Source: Pyrus communis (taxonomy: Eukaryota > Streptophyta > Magnoliopsida > Rosales > Rosaceae). Taken from it: DNA of 64,000 nucleotides. Both the position numbers and the translations under genes were made by a program. The stretch lies in NCBI RefSeq assembly GCF_963583255.1, contig NC_084814.1, positions 19,817,164 to 19,881,163 on the forward strand. Direction: 5' to 3'. Position 1 is the first letter of the stretch. Every line of letters starts with the position of its first letter. The notes below the pieces were generated by a model. That model did no database searches, was not told the DNA's origin, and was given only the letters and a program-made list of their open reading frames with translations. Positions 1 through 12,400 of this stretch are shown here, piece by piece.

Positions 1-537
1 CGGTCGAGAAAGGTTTTCGAACCTTTGTTGGCAGAGGTCACCTCATTAGCCTTCTCGGCATAGTTAGGTGTTACGAATTACATTGCTCGGCGTACTGGTC
101 GCCGAGTGGTTTTATGATTGGATACTCACAAGTGAGTTTCAGGGTTCGGCATTCCGACGGCCGAACTACGTTTACCATCAAGACATACATCACGTTCGAG
201 TACCTGTGCCCATACAGTTTGGTCTCGATTCGACGTGCTTATACTCTCACGAATATAATCACAGTGACCGAATCGGGCTCGGACGATTTGTGAACTCCGC
301 AGAATTAGCAGCCTTGTCTTCAGGCTGTAGAACCCAGAGACCGAGAGTGTTCCTTCCTCGGTCACAATCGCAAGATAGAGAAGTCAGCGACGCGCTCAAA
401 GCTACATCAACAAATTTACTCCTCGGCCAGGCTCGGCCGACGAGTTGGCACGCCCCGCATTCGACCGAAGGACGTAGTTAGCTTATTAGTTACTCGGCCT
501 GCGCGCCACGTAGGTTTTTGTAATTTTTAGGGTCAAT
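1..537. mobile_element. Partial LTR of a retrotransposon (probably Ty3/Gypsy type)
   Basis: The first 537 bases are clearly more GC-rich than what follows and are full of the words CTCGGC and GGCCGA. The segment ends near GTAATTTTTAGGGTCA, after which the sequence changes at once to the AT-rich block shared with 19735-20290. That second copy has no such segment, so this is an insertion in the duplicated promoter block. The style resembles the end of a Ty3/Gypsy LTR; this is recognition by eye, since the other end and the coding part lie outside the window. The open frames in it have no recognisable domain. Confidence 0.5.
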
Positions 538-540
538 ATT

Positions 541-2825
541 ACCACATCAATAAAACCCCACACTATTTTTTGTACTACAGTTGAGTCAATTTACGTATAT
601 ATTGCCAAATAGACGGTAAACTAAATAATATAAAATTTAGTCAAATTTATCAAATTTTACGTACAGAAATCGACACAAATAGGAACACTTTAACAACCAC
701 CAAAATGCGATGCATGTCTCAAATCTCTCTCCAAATACTACCAGAAATTATCATTTGCTCGACGAAAAGTTTTCACCAAGGGCAAAAATTTCAACGAAAA
801 GTTTTAACGTGTTGACATCTTATGCCAAATAACGATTGTGATTAGTTAACGTGTTAACTCGATAATGATCCGATACACACATTAACTAAACGAAATGAAA
901 ATATTGAGTTTCGTCTTGTTACCCAATTCCCGAAACTTGCAAAACCTAATACGAATGCACACTTTATTCGAATTAAAGCTCATGCATATGATGTCGGTGA
1001 AGACTTGGTGTGAAGCCTTGAAGCTTACGTTAGAAAAGCAAAAGGCCCGGACTCCGGAGTATAGTTAATTTGATACGATTCACACCCAACTTAATTTACA
1101 ATTTCGTCGAAATTGAAATCTTTCCCAATAAATGAAGACAACTACGAGCCTTTAGCTAGACCATAAGTACAAGACCAAAAAGTAAAAGACCATAAGGTAC
1201 AGCGAGTCTTCTATTATTGTCCTTTGGAAAAGGAAAGTTGTGGTTACCTGTTCAGATTCCTCAAAACTTAAGACTCCGTAGATTAAGTGGTCGAATCAGC
1301 GTCCACGCTGATGCAATCAGTCTTGCTTTCGTACAAATCGCACCACTACATGTTTCCTTTCACTTTCTTATTTTCCAAAAGTTTGAAAAGAAAAAGAAAC
1401 ACAATTTAATGAGTTAACTGACGTAAGGCAAAGTCTTTGCTTTACGTACAAAGCTCATGTATACTCATCCTCTTTTTTTTTTTTTTTCATTTTTATTCAA
1501 ACGGTTATGATTAAGCTATAACAACATTTTATATTAACTTCTTAATTTATAGAAAAAGAAAGACAAAGTAGAAAGTGTGAGAAGTGGAAAAAGAAGGAAA
1601 GATGAATTAGCGCGGAGAAGATCCTACTTCTAATTAAAAATTACAGCAACAATGACATAGTAGAATTAACGACGGTGATCTAACATCCAATTTTGGTGAT
1701 TTAAAGCACTCTCAATGCTAGATATATATTTAAGACCTATTTTTTATATTTAAATAATTTTCTTTTGCCAGTTTGAGGTTTTTGGTTTTTGGTTTTCTCT
1801 CTCAAATCTCAATGCAAAGAGTTTTATATATTTAAGTTTAAAGTCTGAGTTTTGGCATTGCAGGAAAAAATTGAGTCAAGACTCAAAATTTGAGTTTTCA
1901 CAATTTAGGTATGTATTGAAAATGGTTGGAGTTAAAACTCAAATCTTAATTTTTTTGGTTTAATAACATTTTTACTTGTTGCTATAAGCTTTATCTCAAA
2001 CTCAAATATCATAGTAAAATCCAAATTTGGATCTCACTTTAACAGAAAACTTATAAGAGTAAGTATCCGGTGCATTAGATAAGTTTAAACTTATATTTAA
2101 GTAGTCCAAAATTTTGATACATTAGAAATGACATTAAACTTTATACAGATTTCAAGTTTAAAATGACTAGCTCTATATTTTTGCAAGAAGAGGAACACTT
2201 TCAGATACAAGGGAGTTCTTGCTCGTTGAACGTCAGTTTTTTTTTACAACAAAATCTTTAGTTCGAGAGTACTTAAATAAAATGAGTTTACTATCACATA
2301 ACGTCTCAGTTTAATAATGCAATGCTACGTGGAGCAAAAACTTTACTTGTGGTGGTGCACTAGTGCATTGGACCACCACGTGACAATGAACTCGTTCCAT
2401 ATCAATTGCATTCCTTCCCTTCATCATGCAATGACACGTGGCTCAGATTCGAAAGCGTCCATCAGGGCAATCACAATCCGTTCAGAGTTTCAATATATAT
2501 ATTTTTGTTTTGCTGTTAATGTTAACCTTTTCCTTTCTTCATCGAGGGATTTTACCTTTCCTGTGTTTGTACTTTGCATTAATTCGTCAATCTTTCTTAA
2601 GCAGGTCCATTTATGCAATAGGATCATTTGAAAATATTTTTAAAATGATTAAAAGAGTTTTTAGAGAAATATTTTTGGATTTCAAAAGTATTTGAAGAGT
2701 TGTATGCTTCTTGCACGAAGCATTTTAAGTTTTTTCTTTTTAGATTCACTTACATTTTTACTAAGGATTGATATTAAAAATATATTCTAACTCTCAAAAA
2801 AAAAAAAAATTGCATCCATATTTCA

Positions 2826-2869
<44 letters not shown>

Positions 2870-2940
2870 ACTAAAAATCTAATTGTGCACTCTCTATAAT
2901 AATGCTTTTTTTATTATTTAAAAAATATAAAAATTAAACG
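541..2940 (+). promoter_or_regulatory. Upstream region of gene A: copy 1 of a duplicated promoter block
   Basis: There is no gene here. Pieces recur in three other places: 541-790 at 19735-20290; 1190-1380 at 18780-19400, 26315-26425 and 32760-32960; 2110-2280 at 29265-29440 and 33725-33900; 2420-2600 at 31450-31640 and 34025-34170. Order and orientation are those of a promoter carried along in segmental duplications. The part nearest the gene has two CACGTG G-box cores, at 2377-2382 and 2435-2440; the second sits in ACACGTGGC, an ABRE-like context. An (AT)n microsatellite lies at 2835-2866. Short open frames here (1217-1417, 2317-2695) match no family and are not conserved between copies. 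Confidence 0.6.
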
Positions 2941-3103
2941 TTCAGAGTTTCAATAACCCTTCCCAAAAAATAGTTGCGGCCTTTATATAAACATCCTATT
3001 CCTTTGCAACATGAAAAAAGAGTTAGTGTCCGCCCACCCTCACCCTAACTCTCTGTTTACTTGCTCTCTCAGTTTGCTCTCTGTTTACTTGCTCTCTCAG
3101 TTT

Positions 3104-3143
<40 letters not shown>

Positions 3144-3217
3144 ACTTTATTCTGTTAATCTCTCTGTAACTGAATAGTCGGCAGTGGCTTTGTGATAGCC
3201 GGTCGACCGTACCGAAA
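2941..3217 (+). promoter_or_regulatory. Core promoter and 5' leader of gene A
   Basis: A TATA box (CTTTATATAAAC, 2981-2992) sits about 225 bp before the ATG. The 40 bases before it are nearly the same as those before the TATA box of gene C (35589-35642), with the words CCTTTATAT and TTGYGGCC shared. The leader carries a tandem duplication of a 28-bp CT-rich unit (about 3053-3108) and a (CT)n run at 3114-3140. The transcription start is inferred to lie near 3015-3025 from the spacing; nothing in the sequence marks it exactly. Confidence 0.65.
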
Positions 3218-3445
3218 ATGGCGACGCCGAGAGAGCACATAGAAGAAATACGCAAGGACTTCTCCATAGGAGAAGAAAAACACCGTTTGACTAAGGGTTT
3301 TCACCAGGCCGTAAAGTATCTCTCTGCTGAACTCTACGCTAAGGATGTTCACTTCCTCATGGAGCTCCTCCAGGTTTTAAATCTTTTTTTTTGGATTTTT
3401 GTGTATTTTAAGGTTTAGTCTACGGCATGGTCTTAGAATCTTGCA

Positions 3446-3496
<51 letters not shown>

Positions 3497-6400
3497 GTGT
3501 ATGTGTTTTAGTGTGTTTATGTATTAGCTTAGACAGCTATTTGAATATTGAATCAGTGGTTAACAGTATACAAATTATTTTGCAGAATGCAGAAGATAAT
3601 GATTACCCAGAAGGGGTTGATCCATCACTTGAGTTTGTCATAACTTCGCGGGATATAACAGCCACGGGGGCTCCTGCTACTTTAATTGTTTTCAACAATG
3701 AGAAGGGGTTTTCACCAGACAACATCGAGGCCATTTGCAATGTTGGACTTTCCACCAAGAAAGGCAACAGGAAGCGCGGCTACATTGGGGAGAAAGGTAA
3801 ATGTATATGAGTTGAATTGAGCACAGTAAATAACAAAAATATATAAAGCAATATTGGAAAATTTTCTTATATATTCATTAAGGGTCATTTTAGTTCTCGT
3901 CCCTAATCAATTTAGTTGTTAGAATATTTGTTTAAATAGTTTGATCAAGGTCCCTAGCATCATTTAAGGGATTTAACTCATGCATTTATGCATTCAATAT
4001 CCCACAAATTATGAAATTTAAAAAAATCCAAATAATATTTTTACAAATATAACAATTACTTAAAAATCAATAATAAAGAAATTTGTTCTTCACATCTAGC
4101 AAAAAAAAAAAAAAAAAAAAAAAAAGAATTGTACCCACGTAATTATTAATATAGTGCAAGAAATAACAATTGATATATTTTAAAACATAAAATAAACACA
4201 TAAAATTAACATGGGTACGTTCATAAAAAAAATATTGGTACAAATTAAATTAAAAATATGGGTACATATTAAAATCCAAAACCATAGTTACAAATTAAAC
4301 TGAAAATATGGGTACATATTAAAATTCAAAATTATGAGGACAAATTAAAACTAAAAATAATATCGGTATAAATTAGAAAAAGGATAAAAATTATGAATAG
4401 AAATGTATGAAAAAAAAATACTAAAAAGATTATATTTGAAAATGATTAGTAGTTGTTTGTTTTTAAATTGACATATAATGACTTGTAAATAATTCAATAT
4501 TCAAATAATGAGATGAAGAAAAGTCAAGGGACCTTCATCGAAAATGGAAAAGGAATAATGTTTTAGTTAATAAGAAGGAGAAATGAGGGATAAGAACCTA
4601 ATTTATCCATTCATTAATCTCCAAAGTGGAGTGTATATAGGAGTTACAATAGTATTACATATGCACTCCAATGTTGTGGGACAAAAGACTAGTATTTACA
4701 CTTAACTAATATTTAAACGTATAACTCGCAACATTCCCCTCAAGTTGAAGCTCGAGCGAGTTGGAAAACACAATACTAGACATAGCCTTAGTAAGCACGT
4801 CAACAAGTTGATCTTAATCGATGATGAATACCGATCAATCTCCACATGTTTTGTACGATCATGTTGCACTCGATTATGAGCAATTTCAATAGCAGCATTG
4901 TCATCACAATGGAGTTTCATAGCACCCTTTGGTTTAAACCCAAGATCCCTCGACAATTTCTTTAACCACAAAAACACACATACATATACCATGAGATATA
5001 CCACGAAACTCAACTTTTGCACTTGACCTAGCTACCACCTTTATGTTTCTTGCTTCTCCAAGTAACTAGATTAACACCCACAAAAGTAAAGTATCCATAT
5101 GTAAACCATCAGTCAGTTATAGAACTAGCCCAATCACCATATGTATACCCTTTTACATTCAAATGATCATTCTTGGGGAAAACCAATCAGAAGCCATCTT
5201 CAAGTACCTCAAAGTACGGATACTCCATCCATATTAGCTTGAATATACGAGTGTCTAAACTGATTTACAACACTAACTGCATAAGCAATGTCAGAGTGAC
5301 TATCAGACAAATAAATTAATCTCCCCACAAACCTTTGATACCTCGTTATGAGTAGGAACTTGATCTGGAAATAAGCCTAGACGATGATTTTGCTCAATTG
5401 GAGTATTAGCAGGTTTGCAATCTAACATACATGTTTCAGCTAACAGATCAAGAACATACTTCCATTAAGACAAAAAAAGAAAAAAGAAAAAAGAAAAGCC
5501 ATGCTTGGATCGTGCAACCTCAATCCAAGAAAATACTTCAGTTTACCCAATTTCTTCATCTCAAATTCAGTAGTTAGGTACTTTTGAAGACGTTGTAGCT
5601 TCTTCCAATCATCACCAGTCATGATGATGTCATCAACATAAATAATTAATGCAGTTGGCTTACCATTTTGTTGCTTCAGAAACAAAGTGTGATTTGAATG
5701 ACTTTGGAAATATCCAAACTTTTTCATTGAACTTGTAAAGCTCCCAAACCACGCTTTATGAGATTGTTTCAAACCATACAAAGCCTTTCGAAATATGCAC
5801 ACACCTTTTCAGAAGATATTACGGTATCTAGTGGGAGATCCATTCAAACATCCTCATTGAGATCACCATGGAGGAAAGTACTCTTGACATCAAACTGCAA
5901 TAGGGGCCAATCCTGGTTTGCTGCTAAAGATTAGAGGACATGTACAATATTAATCTTGGCAAAAGGAGCAAAAGTCTCCTGATAGTTCACACCATAGGTT
6001 TGTGTATAAACCTTAACAACTAGTTTGGCTTTATACCATTAAATAGAATCATCTGAGTTGTGCTTGATAGTGAACACACATCTACATCCAACAACTTTAT
6101 TCTCTTTTGGCAAATGAATCAAATCCTACGTGGGATTCTTTTCTAGAGCTTTTATCCCAACATTCATGGCATTAACTCATTTAGGGTTAGACAAAGCATC
6201 TTGTAATTTTATTGGAACAGAGAGACTAGATAGCTGACATACGTAAGATACATATGGCTTGGACAAACGATGAGTAGATACATAAATATGGATATGATAC
6301 TTGGTTTTGGCATGCATATCAGACTTGCATTCTACTTTAGGTTTTCCACGATTAGCTTGTGGAGGCAATTGATAAGTAGGCCAAGGCAAACCGTAAGAAT

Positions 6401-9400
6401 TTACCTCATATGTGTCACTATTTTATACTAAACCTAGATAAATGATCAGCAGGCAACTTATTAGACAAACCAACAGTAGGTGATCATTCATTAACAAACA
6501 AAGACTCTAGACCAGTGGTATCACACATGGGCGACCGTTCGTTAGGTGTATCCGACTGGTTGTAAGCAGACATAGCCTCGAGAATGACAGTCGACCAATC
6601 ACTATGTATGGCTTACTGCTTGATAACATGTAGTAGGACAGGTTCCGTCCCTAATTCAGCTTGCATCCACACCATCTCTTCAACTCTGCACTTCACACTC
6701 CATTTCCTCCTTAAGTGGGGAGTCGAAAAATGGCTTCTCAAAATAAGAACCTTCTCATGGAAGTACCATCCATGGTACTATAAGTTTTGTGAGTTGGATG
6801 ATGATAACATTTATAGTCTTTTTGATTATTAGCACACCCAATAACACACATATCAGAAAGCACAAGCATCAAGTTTACTCCATTGATGATAGTAGATATG
6901 CATATACGCCACACACGCTTGCACCTTAGGATGACATTTGGAGACAGAGACATGAGAGACATGTTTTTGTTGCACATCAAGTGACATCTGAAAATCCAGA
7001 ACCTGGCTTAGAACACAATTGATCAAATACACAACCACCAAAATAGTATAACCCCAGTAATGATTAGGTACACACTTATCCAACATCATTGAGTGAGCAA
7101 CCTCCATTGTTTGATGATTATTCCGTTTGGACACACCAATTTGTTAGGGTGTAAATGGAGTAGTCATCTGATGAATAATACCCTAATCAAGAAAGAAGCA
7201 CGCCAAAATGTTATTTACTTCCTCTTATCCGTTACCTGACCTGAAGACGTTAACTTTAGTCTAAAACTAAGTAGACACTATTGTACAAAATTATCAATTA
7301 AGAGAAACGATATCACTCTTATTCTTCATGAAGAACACCCAAGTTAGTTGAATATAGTCATCAATAAAAGTAACAAATCGACAAAATCCATTAGAAGTAA
7401 CTTCGTCGGACCCCACACATCAGAATGTACCAAATCAAATAGCAAAATAGCTTTACATTCATTTATTGGGAAGAAAGTAGGATGACTCTTAGCCATGACA
7501 CATGTTTCACACTTGAACTTTGAATGACAACAAGTGTGAAACACAGAAGGGAATAGATGATTTAGATAACTAAATGATGGATGTCCCAAACGTTGATGCC
7601 ACAATCAAATTTGATGTTTATCGTCCACTTTGGCACTTAGAACTTGATGATTACTTGAACCTAAAACAACTGTATTCTCCATAGTTAAGATGTACAATAC
7701 CCCCAATTCTTTTACTATAACCAATTATCTTATGAATTTTGAGGTCTTGAAAATTACAATACGTGGGGTAGAAGTGAGCAGAACAATATAAGGTATCAAG
7801 TAGATTTTCTACCGACAAAAGATTGCACTTAACATTAAGAACAAGTAGAGTATGAACCTGTGATAAGGTCAGAGTAAGAGAGATAGTGTCTTCAACCTTC
7901 ACAAGTGAAGGTGCTCCATTTGTACTAGTAATATACGGATCACGAACATAATCATGCAACTCATCAAACATTCTAGGGTCACCAGCCACATGATTAGTGA
8001 CCCCAATATCAATTGTCCACTTCATTGTTCTAGCAAGAAGCAAAACAATACTATGGTTATATTGATCTATTTAGCCAAAAACGATAATAAAGGCACAAAA
8101 AATATACGCGTCGGAATTGAGACATTATATCAGAAACACTATTCATGACTCTGTAGCAAAATCATTGTTCAATGGCACACACTGTAACATATCATTGTTT
8201 ATGGGCACTATTCACAACACTATAGCATAAGAACTATTCACTGGCACACACCGTACACGAATTTTTTTTTTTTTTTAATTATTTGAAAACAAAGGAAATA
8301 ACAATAACACAAACCCCAGTTGAACAATTAGGGCATGGTACTAACAAAAAATGGGCACATAGCCCACCAAAAGCGAACTGCTTTGTTACCATGTTGAATT
8401 GAACATGGTAAATATCAAAATATTTAAAATTGCATTTGAGGAATTTCTTACATATTCATTAATCTCTAAATAGAGTATATATATGAGTTACAATATGGAT
8501 TACAGATGCACTCTATCAATGTGTGATAAAAGACTACTATTTACACTAAGTGAAATGTCTTAGGTTCGATTTTCGCTAAAAACAAATTTAAACCACATTA
8601 TTGCTAACTTATTGTGAGATTAGGCCCACCCTCTTTCTTTAATGTAGATAATATCGATTGTTCCAAAGAAAAAAAAAACTAATATTTACACATAATTAAC
8701 TCGCAACAATATACACGAGATGCTGCTATGTATTCTGCATGCCAGCCCTTTTTATTATGAGTTTATAACACCAAGTATCAAATATTTTTTTATATAAATA
8801 AACATAGGATTGGGTGACGTTAGCCCTTCAGAATAGTACAATCTTGACTGTTATATATATTTACCAAATATATAGATATATATTGACATTGCTGTTTAAA
8901 AACAAGAAAAAATTAAAGAAAATAAGACTAAAGGTTCATTTGGAAGTACTTTTAAAATGACTGAAAATGCTTTTGAAAAAAAATGTTTTCAGGTTCCAAG
9001 AGCACTTGACATGCTTCAAGCAAGCTGCACCAATTACGTACGCTTCTTGTAGAAAGCACTTCAAGTGCTTTTCCAAAATTTGCTTGTATTTTTGCTAAAG
9101 ATTGGTACCAAAAATCTCTTCACCAAAAGCGGTTTCAGCCATTGAAACACTACCAAACGAGCCATTACTCAATCTTGACGTGTTATTTATATCAAAGAAT
9201 TATTTACTCAATCTTGACATGTTTATTATGTGTTTTGAATTAAGCTTTTGTTGGCTGTATGAATGTCTTCATAGTTTTTCGTTTTGCGAATTCAATTACA
9301 TTTCTGTTTAATCTGCAGGTATTGGGTTCAAAAGCGTGTTTCTCATTACTGCGCAACCTTACATTTTCAGTAACGGATATCAAATAAGGTTCAGTGAAGA

Positions 9401-12400
9401 GCCCTGTGTGCACTGCAATGTTGGCTATATAGTTCCGGAATGGGTTGATGCAAACCCTACTCTTTCAGACATAAAACAGATGTATGGTTCTGGTTCTGCC
9501 CTTCCAAACACAACCCTGATCTTACCTCTGAAGGCGGACAAGGTTGAAGCTGTGAAGCAACAGCTATCTAGCATGCAACCGGAAATTCTCTTGTTCTTAT
9601 CAAAGATTGAGCGGCTCTCGGTTAGGGAAGACAATGAGGATCCAAGGCACAACACTGTAAGCGCGATTGCAATATCAAGTGATACTAATTCTGACACCAG
9701 GAAGGACATGGATGCTGAATGCTACACACTCCACCTTTCTGCGAAAGAAAATGGCTGCAAGTTTGATAATGAATGCGGCTATTATATGTGGAAGCAGAAG
9801 TTTCCTGTCAAGCCGGAGTGCAGAGTGGATGGGAGAAATGATGTAGATGAATGGGTGATCACGCTTGCATTTCCATTTGGAGAGCGCCTTCGTAGAGGAA
9901 CAAACACATCTCCTGGAGTCTATGCATTCCTTCCCACCGAGATGGTGACAAACTTTCCCTTTATAATTCAAGCCGATTTTCTTCTTGCCTCATCGAGGGA
10001 AACAATTCTTCTGGACAGCAAATGGAATAAGGGGATTCTCGATTACGTTCCAACTGCATTTGTGAATGCATTTATCTCACTTGTCACATCTGAAGTAGAT
10101 GCTCCAGTTTCTAGCTTGACTCGTATGTTCAAATTTCTGCCTGTTCAGAGCTCTTCTTATGAAGGATTGAATGTTGTCAGGGAGTCTATAAAGGCAAAGA
10201 TTGTTGAAGAAAGCATTGTCCCTAGTGAGCCTCACGAGGAGCGGAAGGTATTTTATAAACCCCGTGAAGTCGGTAGGTTAATGCCTGCCTTTTGGAATAT
10301 TTTGCATAAAGCGAAGAAGCTAGGGGTAAGCTTGGTTAATCTCTCGTCTCATGGAAAACCGGTTCTGGCATATGCCCTTGATGATGTCGAGTATAACGAG
10401 ATACTGAATTTCCTGGGAGTTGAAGCCGTGAACAATGAATGGTATGCAACATGCATCTGCGGTACATCTAATCTTATAACTGGGGTGCTGGAAGATGTCT
10501 ATTTGGAGCTTCTACTTTTCATTTCTGAATTTTGGGGGTCTAAATTTTCAAGCACCAGCATCAAGAATATACCGCTCATAAAATATGTGGGTTATCGAAA
10601 CAAATCTCTGTGCAGCATAAGCGCAATCCAGAAAGGCGAAAGCAAAGTTTGCTTATCAAGTGATTCTTGTCATGTTTCATGGCTGATTGACTGGAACATG
10701 GAGTTTGCATCTGTTTCCAATGTTCTCTTTATGCCAGAGATCACACAAGAAGCTCTCGGATTGTGTTCTAGGAAGGAGACGTTGAAGAAGTGGCTTTTGG
10801 ACCAAGTCAATGTTGGTTCTGTAAGTATATGTGACTATGCAGTCAATCTCTTTGATCAGTCACTTTGTGAGCGGAAGGTTGCTATTGCATTCGCCCACTT
10901 TTTATACCAGTCTTTGAGCAAGGAATATATCTTATCTCGGGAAGCTGTTAATTTGTGTGCACTGATGCCGTTGGTGGATAAGTATGGCAACATCACTAGC
11001 ACTAGGAAGGGAGTTCTTGTTCCAGCTAATGGAAGCAAATGGGCAGGATTGACCGACTCTAATCTGTGGAGAAGAGAAGGTTATGTTGAGTTGAACGAAG
11101 ACTATTTGGATTCCGGTCATTTTGCTGGTAGCTTTACACAACAGAAGGAGCTCCTTGGGTTTCTAAAAGATCATGCTAAAGCCTCGGACATCCCAAATGT
11201 TTGTGCTCCCAGAGATGGTATATCATCTTTATCTGCACCACTCAATAAGCAAAAGGTATTCTTGCTTTTGGACTGGATTCGCCAGCTCATGCATAAAGCT
11301 AGCATCCCTCAGAAGTTCTTGATGTGTGTAAAAGAAGGTAGCTGGCTGAAAGTTACTTTGAATGGTTCTCCTGGTTTCAGGCCACCATCGCAGTCATTTC
11401 TTCTCAAGTCATCATCGGGAAACCTTTTGCAGAATAGCTCTGTTTTTGTTGATATACCGTTGATTGATCAAAGTCATTATGATGGAAAGATTAACGATTA
11501 CAAGGAGGAGCTGAAAAAAATTGGAGTCAGGTTTGAGTTTGGAGAAGCGTGTGAATATATGGGGAAGCATCTCATGTCTCTTGCTGCTGCTTCCTCTTTA
11601 ACCCGTGGCAATGTATTTTCTATACTACGTTTCATCAGATTTTTGAGAGAGAAACTTCTTCCACCAGCCGATTTTATCAGCAGTATTAAAGATGGTCAGT
11701 GGCTTAAAACTTCCCTTGGCTTCAGGTCTCCGGTTGGATCTGTCTTGTCGGATGATGAGTGGAAAGTTGCTTCGCAAATTAGCGACATTCCCTTCATAGA
11801 TGAAGCATTCTATGGTAAAGAAGAAATCTGTCAGTTCAAAACAGAACTTGAGTTGCTTGGCGTGGCGGTCTCATTCAGCAAATGCTACCAACTGATAATT
11901 GACAACCTGAAGTCACATTCTTGCTTGACTTCTTGGACACCTGAGGTTCTTCTATTGATGCTTAAATGCATGTGTCTTTCGAGCTCATCTGAGAAACTTG
12001 TCAGTGCTTTGAAAGGATCGAATTGCCTAAAGACAAAAACTGGTTACAAGCGTCCAGAGGAATGTCTCCTGTTCGACAAGGATTGGGGATGCATTCTTCA
12101 GGTCTTCAGTGGTTTCCCATTGATTGATCACGATTTCTATGGAGACAGAATATTTTCCTTCAGAAATGAGTTGAAGAAAACTGGGGTGGTGGTTGGTTTT
12201 GAGGATGCCGCAAAAGTATTTGCCCATTATTTCAAGCAGCATGCATCTTCGACTTCCATTTCAAAAGAAAATGTTGCATCAATTCTGTTGTGTTACAGAA
12301 CACTGAATGTAACTCCATTTAAATTTCCTGCAGATCTTACGAGCTGCATTTGCGAGATGAAGTGGCTGCGTACTCGCCTTGGTGATCATAGATCTCCCAA

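Larger units (their letters stand above)
3808..8708 (-). mobile_element. Degenerate Ty1/Copia retrotransposon in intron 2 of gene A
   Basis: The element lies on the minus strand with its 5' LTR on the right (8392-8708) and its 3' LTR on the left (3808-4732). The LTR reads TGTTG...CAACA at its edges. Next to the 5' LTR, the minus strand reads ATGGTAACAAAGC, a variant of the initiator-Met primer site. Next to the 3' LTR is a polypurine tract (complement of TTCCCCTC, 4733-4740). Flanking 5-mers are GTATA and ATATA, a target duplication with one change. The left edge is only about 11 bp after the exon 2 splice donor. Without it, intron 2 would be about 620 bp. Only about 350 bp separate the primer site from the protease remnant, so gag is missing. 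The reading frame is broken many times; the element cannot move by itself. Confidence 0.85.
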
